Made by a program: the position numbers and the translations under genes. A stretch of DNA of 64,000 bases from Escarpia spicata (Eukaryota > Annelida > Polychaeta > Sabellida > Siboglinidae): the NCBI GenBank assembly GCA_963995525.1, contig OZ023214.1, forward strand, positions 51,077,380-51,141,379. The letters run 5' to 3'. Below the pieces are notes generated by a model. The model worked only from the letters and a program-made list of their open reading frames with translations. It was not told the DNA's origin and ran no database searches. Below, one piece after another: positions 28,601-43,600 of this stretch; position 1 is the stretch's first letter, and every line of letters begins with the position of its first letter.

Positions 28601-31600
28601 CAACGTTGTTAGACGTGTTACAGGCTAGTTGCTAACAGTGCTTTCTACCGACTGGTGTAGAAGTAGTAATGATGATATTAGATTTTGTTGTAGGACCCGT
28701 AACGACCAACTATGTATTATTCACACAGACAATGTTTGTATTACTTATTATATGTGATGCATCTTAGGCACATTGTGTCCGAGACCAGTTTTACAAAAGT
28801 CGAAAGAAGGAACAAGTGCTCTTTACAGGATTAGTTAGTCAAAGTTACTACATAGTCACAGTTGATGCTTTGAATTTGCTTTTGATGATGCTAACTTGAT
28901 TTTTACTTAATTGCTTATTAGTTGACATAACACCATGCCGTAGTTATGTGAATACCACCATAAAGTCATGTGACAGATGACTTCATATGCCAGGTTTTGT
29001 TGTTTTTGTTTGTCTATTTTGTGGCGTGAACCTGCTATTTACTACCTACATTCTGTTGCACCCTGTATACGTACACACTGTTGTCAATGCCTCTTTCAGT
29101 CATGTAAATGCAGTAATAAGGTACGTGTGCAATGTTTCGGCTTGAGTAGTGCTTAGCACATGACCAGATGGTCATGCCACTGTTGAAATCTTTGCTGTTG
29201 TTGGCTCTAAATTGCTTTGCTAGCTAGTATGCGATGCTGACATGCTGTTATAACATGCTAATGTGCATGGGTGTCTTACGATTATAATCAGCTCTTCAAA
29301 GTTTGTACTGGTTATGGAGGAATGTGTTACGTGCTGTGTTGTGGTTAGACCAAGTATTTGGCTCTTCAAAGGGTGAAGCAAATGGTTATAAGCAGCTAGG
29401 AAAGCATTTATATATTTTATTTATTTAACAGATGCTCTTCTTATAGTTTTTTTGTCATAGAAATGGGGATTCTTCAGTTCTACTATTTACATTTTGAGTT
29501 TGTGCTAATAACACATTACACATACACATTGAAAACATGTCTTTCACATTTAATGTTTTTGGGTTATATATTCACAAGAGCATGCATTATGCTACAAATA
29601 CACTCTCTTACCTGTGGAATTGTATCAAGCATTTACACAATTCTGAAATATAGTTCTGGCTTGCTATGAGATATATGCTATCTGTATATCTATAGATAAT
29701 GGGCATATTTTCTTCTTTTTATCTAACCACATTTATGCTTGATAATGGTCTTGTTCATTTTTGCCTATTCACATAACCATCTCTTTATGCTTGCCTGGCT
29801 TTAACAAACGATATATTACTGTAAACTTTGTCACAGGAAAGTTTAAAATCAGCCTGTTTTAAATAATTCTTTAGTCAAATTATTATCATTATATGTCCTT
29901 ATATCCTACAACACTTTACTAAGACAAGACTCTAAATTACATTTATTACTATGATTATATCCTACAATAGTTTTATGTGCTTATTTATAAACAGAAACCA
30001 GGAAACTTTGTGTCATCCTGTCAATGCTAAATATTTTGTGTCCCTAGCATGACTAATAGTTGGCTAAAGTACAGACTGTATCAAATAATATGGTTTTCTG
30101 GGGCTGTACTCTGTAGTTACGTCTTGCGTACTGAATCGTACTCTACTAAATTTTTAACATTGTAAAGGTTTAGATTCAGCATTAAAACAGAACCATTCAT
30201 CAATCAGATATTTTATATATAATGCATTTCTTTCATTGCCCCAAAAAAGATGTGAATTTCTTGATACTTTCAAAATGTTATCATGGACTTGAGACAGTCA
30301 CCCATGTGGCACATGGTAAACATCCGCTCTCTACTGGAGACTACATTAAATAAACCCTGGTCAGTGATGGTTGGCCTGCTGGCGTCACACAGGTCTGCAG
30401 TACTAAGACGTGCCAATGTGTCTTTATGCTAGTCTCGCTCTAACAGCTGATGCTTGTCTTGCAGTGGGAGACGGAGCTTCGTCACGGAGCGCCCGCCCAC
30501 GCAGTCAACAAAACAGGCGCAGTAAGTTGCACTACTAGGCAGTAGCGAATGGCACAGTGGTATTTCGGCGGGCTGATTAGTGACAAGAACTGAAAGTATA
30601 AATGTCATAAAGTACAAATTTGCTGTTGCGTCAATCTTCTTTTGATTAACACAGTACTGTAGTTTTTGATCAGTACTGGTGAGATACACAAACATTTAAA
30701 TACTGCGTAATCCTAGTTGTTGAAAGTGTATATGTTATTACAACTAATTAAAATCACTTGTAATTTAGTTGAAAATATATGAATCATTGTTCAAAATGTA
30801 AACGATATGGCCATCAATATTAATAAGTATATTGACAATTGACCTATCCATCATGTGACCTGTAGCCTAGCAAAAGCTCCGTCACGCGATCAAAAAATGG
30901 ATGCCGAACACGTGCATTCATGCATTCTGTCCAATATTTTGTTAAGACTCAGGCCACAAAACACAAAAACATTTCTTTATGACACAAACATAAGACAAGG
31001 TTCCTAAGGTGAAAACTGTATTATAGAAAGTGTTATTTATGAGATATCACGCAGCAATGGTAATATATTTAATCACGTATATAGTGGCAAAAGTAAAGCT
31101 TGACGCAGGTCATGCACACAAATTTGATTGTGGCGTAAATAAACCACAGCATATTCATTACATCGAGTCTATATCTGCTCAAAGTTAAACATTATATTGA
31201 TAAATTGACAGTTTCCAATGTGATAGTAAATAAATCCGAACGATGTTTGTTTGTACTGCTGCAGGATGGTGAAGGTTCAGAAGCAGAAGAAAGAACCGTC
31301 GTCATCCCCCGACGAGCAAGGAGACGATGGTGACATCAAGGTGCACTGCAACTACAGGGAGATATTCCAGCCACGACACAACCTCTGTAAGTAGTTGCCT
31401 CGTGTCCCTCCTTCAATGACTTCTTGGTTGGCTGACGGTCAATTTCGTTTGCCAATGTTGATGGGCTTGTGGTGGGAATGCATGGACATCTGATACTAAC
31501 AGCAGCTCATTTGGCTGTCATCTGTTTGCTATTGTTTGCCCTGATAGTCAGCCTGGTTCACTTGCCTAAATATTGCTGTGTGTGTATGTCGTAGCGAGAT

Positions 31601-34600
31601 ATTTAATTCAAAGAGGCCTTACTCACTAGGTGGCATGACAGTCACTTCTCGGTTCTCACTCGCTTTGTGTGAAAATTATCAGACTGTAACATTGTACTTT
31701 AATTGATCAACTTTATGTACAGTGAATTTGATAGACTGTTTTGAACACTGCCACATGATTGCATCACTTGCAAACATAAATAATAAGCAGATGAGTATTG
31801 TCACAAATCCATTAGTATTTACCCAGTTATGCATATTAAATGCTTATATTACCACTCATTATATTGTGAATATATTCTGTTGTCAAACTAATAGATTTGA
31901 CATTTTGCACAAGCGGCTAATTTATGCTGTGGTAGAAAATATACACATTAAGGCAGTGTGTGAAATTAAGTTACACTCATAAATACTGATCAACTAGCTG
32001 AGAAGAGCCTGTCACACTACCTAGTGAGTGGGTATGCATGGAGGTTATGCGGCCTGAAAATGCAGTTATTTGTATATATTATTGTCCTCCCATCGTTATA
32101 TATTTCATGTTGCCTTGGGAAACTGTTCTATTGGCTACAGAACAATGCCCACAACCAGCGCCCCTGATAGTCTTGTCAACAAGGGTACTGTTCTTGTTTT
32201 TATGCAAAATTGTATCATCGTTGCAAACTACAAACTTGCCACCATTTATACCTAATGACCCATTTATGCAAGAGATTAATTATCCGATTGTCTGGCGATA
32301 CACTGTCGCCTGACAAAACAAAATACATTATTTTGTGTTTCAAGAAACGAGGAATTTCAATGTGACATTTGTGTAGCTAGTGATGTTGTGTACACTACTC
32401 TCGTAGCAGAGTGCATCGTCATACCTCCATGCTGTTTCTGTCTAGTACACTAATGTAGAGTCTCTCATCCTTTCCACAGCTGCAGACGGACCAGGTGAGT
32501 CGACTGTCCTCGGGTCTTTGATTGTCTCTGTCTCCTGTGGCCTCTCAACTACTGGCCTTTTGTCACCCTGACACTTGGCCTCAAGTACTGGCCTCTTGTT
32601 ACCGTGTCACCTTTCCCGTGACCTCTTGTCACCCTGTCACCTGGCCTCAGGTCTCTTGTCACCCTGTCACATGGCCTGATGTCTCTTGTCATTCTGTAAC
32701 ATGGCCTCATGTCTCTTGTCACCCTGTCACATGGCCTCATGCCTCTTGTCACCCTGTCACATGGCCTCATGTCTCTTGTCACCCTGTCACATGGCCTCAT
32801 GTCTCTTGTCACCCTGTCACATGGCCTCATGTCTTGTGTCACCCTGTCACCTGGCCTCATGTCTTGTGTCACCCTGTCACATGGCCTCATGTCTCTTGTC
32901 ACCCTGTCACATGGCCTCATGTCTTGTGTCACCCTGTCACATGGCCTCATGTCTTGTGTCACCCTGTCACCTGGCCTTATGTCTCTTGTCACCCTATCAC
33001 ATGGCCTCATGTCTCTTGATCACCCTGTCACCTGACTTCTGACATCTTGTCACCCTGTCAACTGGCCTCCAACAACTTGTCACTGTGTCACCTCTGCTTG
33101 CGATGATTCTACACAGTGGGCTACACAACTCTACGCAATTTCAACTCAACCACAGCCTATTTCTGTCCTTTCTCTGGGGGGACTTTAAGCAGTTACTCTC
33201 CCCCCCCCTTTTGTTCACACCCAGGGAGGGCCAGGAGGCCAGTACTTTTGCTTAAATAAAACCTTGACTGACAGCGACTAGAAATGCTTTCATACATTGT
33301 CTTAGGTATTAAGTAATATCTCATACTTAGGTATTGGGCCTTTTAACAATTACATTCTCTTTTACTGATGATTTTGCCAGCATTTTTTTTATTATTTTAA
33401 ATTAATTCGGGTGACTATTTTTACAGTATGTATTACAGGAAGTCCACTGCTCCATATATGCATTCATGCATACATGCATACATGTAACAAAGTTAGTTAA
33501 ATATTCTACCTGTTGCACACAAATGTATACTGGTTGTTGTTACTCACTTGCCGGCCAGACTGACAGCTATGCCCCTCTGTAATGGTTGAATTTAGCACCA
33601 TTCATCACAGTATCCACAAATCTGGGGAAAGTATAGAATTTCATCTAAAACTTCCTTGGATATAAAGTTTGCTGCTACTAATATAATAACAAGGTTACAA
33701 AGTCTGTCTCAGGATAAGGTGTTCTAGTGTCTAACGTCAGGTCAAGGTTTTATTCTCTCACAAGCCACGGTAGAATTGTATCTCTGCATTACATAGACGT
33801 CATGTTACATAGACCTCGATCTCATGTTTGTTCTGGTTTACTATGGCTAAATAACAATCTAGCCTAAACCATTTTAATTATACTGACAGATTTATGCAAA
33901 ATGTGAAAACAGATTTAATTGTGTTATCAGAGCGGGATTAAATGCAGACATTGCATGTTGCTATTGTTTTATGGATGTAGTGCTGTTAATCACGAATAGT
34001 ACTAGTTAGTTGTAGTGAATTGGGTGTGGATGTTTTCGTGTGAATTAAATGTATGGAAATTGGACATGTGGCAACAGCAGCTACTATTGTGTTTATAAAT
34101 ATATGTGCTATATGTGTGCTGGTGTTAGACTATTTCACTCTGTCAGTCTTCTTTACGTGTGTGTGCATGCATACATGCATGCGTTCGTGCATGAGCAACA
34201 TGGAAAACAGCTTGCATAAAGACAGCCAGGAAAGTGAAAGTTTTAAGATATGCCTGTCCCTCCCAGTTTGCTAACAGTCGTTGGCATGCATACATAAAAG
34301 TGTTGATTTTTATAAGTTTATAAGACTTGTTGATTCATTCATTATCACTTAAAGTGACGGAATGCATGTCCTTGTTTTCACAACATTTTTGATAGACTAA
34401 CACATTGGTAAATAATAGAATGAATGTTGACATGACACCATTGCAATGTTAACAGTTTGGTTGCTTGACGGCATGGCTGATCGACTGAGAGAATGAATGT
34501 TGACATGACACCATTGCAATGTTAACAGTTTGGTTGCTTGACGGCATGGCTGATCGACTGAGAGAATGAATGTTGACATGACACCATTGCAATGTTAACA

Positions 34601-37600
34601 GTTTGGTTGCTTGACGGCATGGCTGATCGACTGAGAGAATGAATGTTGACATGACACCATTGCAATGTTAACAGTTTGGTTGCTTGACGGCATGGCTGAT
34701 CGACTGAGAGAATGAATGTTGACATGACACCATTGCAATGTTAACAGTTTGGTTGCTTGACGGCATGGCTGATCGACTGAGAGAATGAATGTTGACATGA
34801 CACCATTGCAATGTTAACAGTTTGGTTGCTTGACGGCATGGCTGATCGACTGAGAGAATGAATGTTGACATGACACCATTGCAATGTTAACAGTTTGGTT
34901 GCTTGACGGCATGGCTGATCGACTGAGAGAATGAATGTTGACATGACACCATTGCAATGTTAACAGTTTGGTTGCTTGACGGCATGGCTGATCGACTGAG
35001 AGAATGAATGTTGACATGACACCATTGCAATGTTAACAGTTTGGTTGCTTGACGGCATGGCTGATCGACTGAGAGAATGAATGTTGACATGACACCATTG
35101 CAATGTTAACAGTTTGGTTGCTTGACGGCATGGCTGATCGACTGAGAGAATGAATGTTGACATGACACCATTGCAATGTTAACAGTTTGGTTGCTTGACG
35201 GCATGGCTGATCGACTGAGAGAATGAATGTTGACATGACACCATTGCAATGTTAACAGTTTGGTTGCTTGACGGCATGGCTGATCGACTGAGAGAATGAA
35301 TGTTGACATGACACCATTGCAATGTTAACAGTTTGGTTGCTTGACGGCATGGCTGATCGACTGAGAGAATGAATGCTTGACATAATACTCAAGTGATTTA
35401 CTAACTGATTGTTATTTATTGTTTAAATGAATGCTTGGATGAGTTGTGTTTCTACACATTCATAGTTTGTTTGTTTGGTAGAATGTTTAACTAACAAGCT
35501 TACGTTTATATTAATTTGTTCAAACAGCCCATTCACCCCCACGGACAGTGGAGCCATTCCCCGCACCTCCAGCAGATGGTAAGATCCCTCTCTAGCACAC
35601 TGCATCATTACTTTACTTCCTCAGTATTTTAGTAGGCTTGTGTCTGTGTCTTCTCAAAGAAATGTTTTCAACCATATATGCGTTAGATGTAAATATGTGT
35701 TGATTTATTTGTGGTTTCCAGAGTACTTGATTGATAATTTCAAAAAGTTTTACCGTGGTTTATTTTATGAAAGCACCCAGTTTTGTAAGTAACTTCTCTT
35801 AATTTTGGTAAGCATTGCTACAATTGTTTTTAAATTACCAACTATTGGCAAATGTTTTCGATTAAAAAACAATTTGTTTATAGGTCTACTGAAGTTTGTC
35901 AGATGAGTGGTTGTAATCTAGTAGATATTTTGATTTTGTTTTATAGGCTTGGACTGTAAAAAATCAAAATATATTGGATTACATTTTGTACCATTTGCGA
36001 TTGTGATATGTTGCAAAGTTGGTAAATAATATTACATTTTTATTGTAAAACAGTGAACAGAGTCGGTTACGTTAATTAAAATATATATGAATCAGGTAGA
36101 TTTAAAAAAAAGGAATATTTAGGTGATAGGCCTATTTACTTCAAAATCAAAGTGTAACATTTAATACATTCTAACACATTTCTCCAGCAGATATTCAGTG
36201 ATGATTTGACTGTATTGCGTATTGCTTCCTAATCATACTAATAGTGCCGTAATTGCTGCTGCTGATGCTTATGTGTTGTTGACTTTAACCAAACAGAATT
36301 ATAAGTAAATGGGACAGTACAGTACACAATGCATGTAATGGTAGTATAATTGATGCAAAATAGACTGATTAAAAAGAAACGTCCTATAGTATTGATACTC
36401 GTAGTATAAAATGAATATATATTTTGAAGCAACAACAATTGTGGGGTTTACAGTTGAGAGGGTCGGTGCAGTATAGTGCTAACCCACAACATGTTGATAA
36501 GATAGATAATCATGTTTTTGTTTTTAAGGCTTCACTGCCTATGCTTAGGGGCAAGAATATGCAAGTATTGTGGCGCCCTCTGTAGTATACTTTGTAACTT
36601 CTAACTTTGTGGGTTTGTAGATATGTGGCTTAGCACTATGTTGGTGCATCTAACTCATTTTTTTAAAGTGTGTTAGCACTATACTGCACCGACCCCCTCC
36701 ATTATGAAGTAAAACGAGACATTGCATCATATTTGCATGAATAATGCTCGGACATACCTTGGTTTCTGATGATCATCTGACTTTTTGGAAACAGTGAATT
36801 ATGCTAATGCATTCTTTCTATAGTATAATGTGTAGACACATGTTTTGTGTATGCCAGCAAGATAAGTGAGACCTGCTGCTATATGGACATCAAAACACTG
36901 GTAACCACTGAGTATAGTAAAATAGTAAATTGTTGTATTAATTAGCAGTATCAATCAACAATTCATGCAAGCATTCACATCTTTCATAATAATATTTTTA
37001 AAGCAATGAAGATTGCAATCTGTACCTAACAAATAACTTGGCTTAAATAAGTTCAAATGAACTGTTTTACAATATTTGTGGAATTATTATAATGAGGAGA
37101 TGACTGTTAGGCCTAACACTATAATTCTTGCACAAAAAGTTTAAAATACGTGATGTTCGAGACATTTTGTAAAATGCCTACATTTATTTTCAAATTTACT
37201 TGTGTAATATCGGGTGAATGCCCAGTTGATATTGGTCAGCAACAACAACAAGAAATCTTTCTGCGGCTGTTGTAAAATCTGTTCACACAAAATCGCTTAT
37301 GTTGACTGAAATACCGTGCAATAAAAAGTGTCGTTTAACTGCCACACTTGTGTTAATGAAATGTGAATCAGGACCATACATGACTACTGTCTGTCCACAC
37401 TCTTGCAATGTTATTTCTTTGAAGTCTTCCTAAATAACCATTCTTCTCCTGCAGCAAATCAGCCGGTAATCTTGGCACCAAGCGCGTCGCCAATACCGTC
37501 AGCACCAATGTCTTCTGCGCCGAAGAGAGGGGCTCCGGTAGCGACCCCTGTCATCATGTCTGTGCCATCGGAGCCTGTTAAGGTGTCCTACTCGAGCGTG

Positions 37601-40600
37601 TCACAACCCCCTTCCAGGGTGGTGCGGGAACTTCATCGCCCTCCGTCCCAACAAATTATCCCATCAGAGAGGAATAGGCCGGCCGATATCAACATGCAAG
37701 AGTTCCTCCCAGTAAGTAGTTAGTTGTTCACAGTCACAATCATTAACATATATAATTAATTGTACTGGTTGGGGGTGAACCATAGATAAATAACACACTT
37801 CTGTTCTCCCCCTTTTCATCAACTTTGTATTGTTTATTTTTGTTATATATTGGAAATGGTGTTGTTTTATGTAATGATAGAATTTGTGCTGTTGGTTGTT
37901 GGAAATAAATGATTTGATTGAATTAGGTAGTGATGCTGGTCCTACTACTACTACTAATAATAATAATAAACCTTCTATGATGCGAAAATCCTGGGAAAAC
38001 CAAGTGCAGAAGTGCACCAAAATAAATGGTTAGGTGATCTTAAAGTTGATGTGTGTATTAATACTAAATATCATATTAAAGTTTTATTATGTTTGCTAAT
38101 GAGTTAACACCCACATGGAGTGAATTCCAAGGAGCCGGTGCAGTAACCAAGAAAATTGTAGTTCCAATGTTTGTTTCACTCAGAGAGCAAAAAGTACATC
38201 AGAACTAGGTGATTGAAGCTGCCTAGACTTTGTTGTTGTAGTTGGCTCCGAAGATAAATATGCCGGTAGCTTTGATGAAACTACTTGATAGGTAGTAGTA
38301 CAAATATTTAGAATGATACTGTATCAGATGATGGCTACATGTTTTAGCTAATACTTGCAAATTGCAGCTCCGATGCTTATGTCAAATGCAATAAAAATAT
38401 GATAATCTTTTGTGGCAACAGTTGAACAGAAATGTTAAACTCTTTGAGCAGTACAAAGAACTGAAAGTCGCACTATATAAGATTTTATGTTACGCGTTTG
38501 ATACATTTTTGCTACAGAAGCAGGTAACGCCATCTCTAGGCAACCAGCGACATATACCGACAGACATGTCGGAGACGGAGGCAGTGACACTGATTGTGAA
38601 AGGACATGAGTCGATGATGGCCGTCATGACAAACAGAAACAAGAACCTGCAAGTGGTGCGGGCACTGTGGACCAGTGGAAGCATGAAGGTCAGTCCGGGG
38701 GCTAGGCGCATATTGCTAGCATTTTGTCGTGTTTATTTCACTTGAAACATGATAAAGAAATAAAGAAAGTTTATTTGACCCCATGTACATAATATCATTG
38801 TTCTTCTTGGTTGTATACACATAATATGCATTGATAACTATAGATACTCGTATAATACATCATACGAATGCAGATAGATAATTTATGAATAACAGTAAGT
38901 AAATTATAATCAAGAAACACATCAGTTGTGCAGTGTATTCTGGTCCAAAACGCAGTTTACGCAACAGAGTTGGGGGTCATGGGCTCAGTTGTGACAACAA
39001 GTGGAAAACACTGCTAGGTCTGGTCTGTGTGTGAATCACACCAAGGTGTCTCACAAAGACCCAACATTGGTGGCATGCTGACAGGTTGCAACAACATTAG
39101 TTGTGCAATTTCCACATATACTGGTAGAATGTGCACTAACCTAGTCATATGAACACTATGGAAAATCATTAGTTGTACAAACCTGAGACTCACTATTGAT
39201 GTTTAGCAAAGTATGCTTGGCAGTTGATATTTTATTTAACCATTTATAAAGTTTTAGGGACATGTCATCATCAAGTGTGGCCTGTCAGTAGCAAGTCCAT
39301 CATTTTAAGTATTCTGCTGTATGTCACTGTACATTGAAAAAGTCCTTTTCCTTGTAATGTTGCTGCGAGTCGTGATAGAGAACTGCTGTAGCCTTGGACT
39401 CAGACAAATGTATTTATTTCACCTATCATTTCATATAGGAAAAAATTGCAAAAATTTTAATTAGGTCCGGGAGAATACCCTGTCATTAAATGTTGCTAAC
39501 ATTGGAACCGTCACACTAATGTAAAACGTACTAAACTGTCACTTTATTACTATAATAACTAGATATTCAGCAGCATATAGATGTACACATTTGTACCAGT
39601 TCTAAGCATTTGTCACATTTTGTAGATCTCAATTCAACTGTGCACTTTCAGGACCTGGATTTGCATGACGCCCTATTTACACAATTAGTGTGAGTAGATA
39701 TTTTCAGTGAAGTTAGTTAGTGTTGCATTGGCCATGTGTTTATAGAGGTGTATGTTGGCTGTGTTGCAGACAGCTGTTGATTCTGCTATAGGAATGAACG
39801 ACCAGGCTGTCATTGTTGACATTCTCAATATTCTCCTGCAGAAACCGTACGTATCCACAAGGCTCTCAGCACGAATATTCTCATTTTGTTATCTATCTGA
39901 GTTTACACAGAACAGTTTAGCCATCCTATCTTGACACCGGCCTAAATGTAGGACAAATAACATCTGTCTGAATATGACTAGATAAAATACTAAACATGCA
40001 GAGGAACCTTTTAGTAAATGGATACAGACTATAGCCTTTTAAGGATAGCCGCTGGTCCTAACGTAACTATGGGCCATATCGTGGTGAAAACTCATCATTT
40101 CTTCATAAAAATTGAGGATTATATTAGTTGAGTGAAGGTTGTTAAACGTGAGAAAAATTGGCTAATTTGCTTAATTGTTGCCATGGCAATGGTGATTGAT
40201 GTGCCTATGGATATATTCCCACTCATGAAACATTATTCAGAGTAAGTGATAGCAAATACCATCATACTATTGCAATAAGGTGTGTGTTGGAATGTAACAT
40301 GTAAATCTATTAGAAAATGATGAAATCCTCAAATGGCAAAAAATCAAATTTAGGACCAGCGGCTACCCTTAACTCAGCCAGTGGAACACTGGAGTTTCAA
40401 CAAGGGTGCGTGTGTGCATGCGTGTGTGCATGCATGCGTGTGTGTGTGTAGAATTGTGGGCAGATGAATTAATCCATTTAACAATGTGCATTAGTTGTGA
40501 TACGTTATGCAGTAAGAAATGCCTTTTTCACTGACTAAGACTTGACCTAACTGTATGCTGCTTTTTGTGCTGTTCATCGTAGGAACATGTGGAACTTAGA

Positions 40601-43600
40601 TCTCTGTGCATCAATGCTGCCACGCTTGACAGATTTGGTTACAAGTAAATACGAAAAGTAAGTGTATCAAGAAAATAGGAAATGAATGTAGCTATTTCTC
40701 GATTTTCACATCATTTCATTAAGGTGCAGTATTGAAAATGACGATTAACTAGTTACTGAAAAGTACGTAATATGATTAAATGTAGGTATTTTACCAAGAT
40801 CCATGAAACTTGTTGATTACAATTTAAGTAACGAGACAGTAAGATTTGCAGGATTCAACACAGCTGTGTTTTTTCTAGAGAATCTAAACAATTCCATGGC
40901 TGCTGTTAAAGGACAGATTGTTCACTCTAATGAAACACTGATGAATGGCATCAGCGTGGCATGGTAGTCTAGTGATCACAGCATGGTAGTCTAGTGATCA
41001 CAGCATGGTAGTCTAGTGATCACAGCATAGTAGTCTAGTGATCACAGCATGGTAGTCTAGAGATCACAGCATGGTAGTCTAGTGATCACAGCATGGTAGT
41101 CTAGTGATCACAGCATCGGACTCAAAGTTTCAGTTCGCCGTCGTCTAAAAACCTATCTTTTTAATATTGCCTATTTTCCTTAGCTTCCTAGCACTTTCAT
41201 CCACCTGTTGACGACTCGCGCATTGTATACAATAACAAGATTACTTAATCCTTTGGTTTTGTTCTGCCACTGAGCTTGATTTTTGAGGATGTTGGGGCAT
41301 AAGAAGTCACTATTATTGCTATTATTACTCACCAGTTTGAATCCCTTGCTACTGTTTGGAACCTTGGGCAAGTTCATTCACTATGCCTTGCTCCAGTTCA
41401 CTCGGCTGTGTGAATCACTACCTGGCAGTGGTGGGGGTATTTGTATACAAATAGTCTTTGTGCATTAATTGCAGCAGGGATGAATATTTCCCAGAGAAGT
41501 CAAGATGGTATTCAGTTGTATCTGCCAGGAAGTATGTTTCAAGTGCTCTGAGCCGCCGTAAGGACTGAATACCAAACTGTAACTTGATTGCACAGTGCTG
41601 TTGTAAATGTTGATGCGTTGCCGTGGTTCCAGTTATATCCACACGGGATGTTCAGCACTCCGACTCATTCTCAAGAACTTTGCCTCAGTCATCAAGGCCA
41701 ACATCACAGCGCCCCCGTCCATTGGTGTCGACATCACTCGAGAAGAACGGTGGGTATCTTGGTTGTGAATCTGTTGACCAAGAGACGTCAAAGACTCATA
41801 ACTGTTATCAATGTTGTCTACCGGGTAGGTGGGCATTTGCTGCTCAGTTGGTGTTTTTTTGTCAAAGGTGAACATGAAACTGGTACTTATGTATGGTCAG
41901 TTTAGTAATATCGTTGTCATTAAATAGCTTGTTCTTTTGCCTTACACCCAGTGCATGATAACAGGACTGGCATCATTATCACTCATACAGATACAGTCCT
42001 TGCCATGTTCCTTCTCAACATTGTTATCACCATGCACGTTTTGGATTAGTTACTGGGCTGCCTACCTGACAAAAACTATTTCAGTAATCTAAATGATGTT
42101 GTCTTGCTCAACCATAAGCAAGACAACACCAATACGAAATTGTTGACAGCCATGAGAGCTGCCATCCGGTGCATATGCACTAAACTATGAAAAAAGTTTA
42201 ATGTTGGTTTATTTTTTGTGTGACATGTTTTAATATATGTTTAATGTTTAATAGTTGTTATAGTATAGTATCTGATAAAAGTGTATCCTTATTTAATTTG
42301 TTATTTCATAGTTGGCCCGAGAGCCAATCATCGTCTCTACCCGAATCTGGGGTAAAGCGCCCTACCGGTAACATTGGCAGGGCCTTAAGGGTAGCCACTA
42401 TTCAAAAACGCCCATATAACGAATATATCATATCTCTGTTAATATTGAACATATCATAACCAGATTTGGAGCACTGATTAGAAAAGTGAATGATGTGTGA
42501 AATATGGGCACGTTTGGTTGTATATTACCATGGCAATGAACGTTTCAAGTGAGATGGATTTTCACATCCTTGAAAATTATTCTGAACTAACAACTGTATG
42601 TGTGATCATGCTACTGTCAAGAATCATTAGCTAGAATACTCCTTTGTGCAATAAGGTGGTTTTGGGTAAGGATATCTGACTTCAGTGACTGTTGTTCAGG
42701 TTTGAGCATTTTTCAAGACGTCATAAAAAAGGTCAAACCTAAAGTCCCATCTCACAAGTCATTGCAGTCAAACTTCCTTGCCCAAAACCACCTTATTGCA
42801 CAAAGGAGTATTCTAGCTAATGATTCTAGACAACTGCATGATCACACATACAGTTGTTAGCTCAGAATAATTTTCAAGGATCCATGCCCCTCTATCACAC
42901 TAGAAATGTTGATTGTCATGGCACTGCACAAGCAAATGAGTCCACATTCCACATATCATGTACTATTCATTTAACTAATTAGTACTTTAAATTTGGCTAA
43001 GATATGTTCAGTACTAACAGAGATATGGCCTATGGCCGTTTTCGAGTAGTGGCTACCCTTAATATTCCATGCCGTAGTGAGGAACGAAAATGTGCTGCCA
43101 CCCCACGGTGCCTGGGTAATCAAGGCTAGTGAATAGCCAATAATCATCCAACGAGCTTCCAAATTTACAGCACAGCAGAAAGCATTATAATTATTACTTA
43201 CAGTCAATGATAATGTTAAATTATTGTATTTAAAAAAGCCTTGAATAAAATATGATAGTTTTCTATTGCAATTACAACAATTATAATACTTATTTTATAT
43301 TCTTCTAAGACATTTTATAATTATATTTATAACTTTCAGAAAACCATAACTATTTACCCTAATTTAATCGTTCTAATTAATTTTATTTATTTATTTCATA
43401 ATATAATTCTGCACGTGTAAATTTTATTAATGTATAGAGGCGCATTAATGACACTGATATTTTCCCTGCTGTAATTGCTGTTGACTGACAGTTGCAGACG
43501 TACGCTGTACTAGTAATATGTGCACGTGCCACGGCAGTCATCAGCAGGCTGCTGGCAGTCAAAGTTGTAACATTGCACACAACATTGGATGACGTCACTG

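Noticed and set aside
32522..33042. Open frames of 108-165 codons with a 10-residue repeat
   Set aside because: Produced by the 30-bp minisatellite within intron 14.
34397..35309. Series of identical 67-codon minus-strand frames
   Set aside because: Each is the same read through of the 73-bp array, offset by one unit; no start context, no independent composition.
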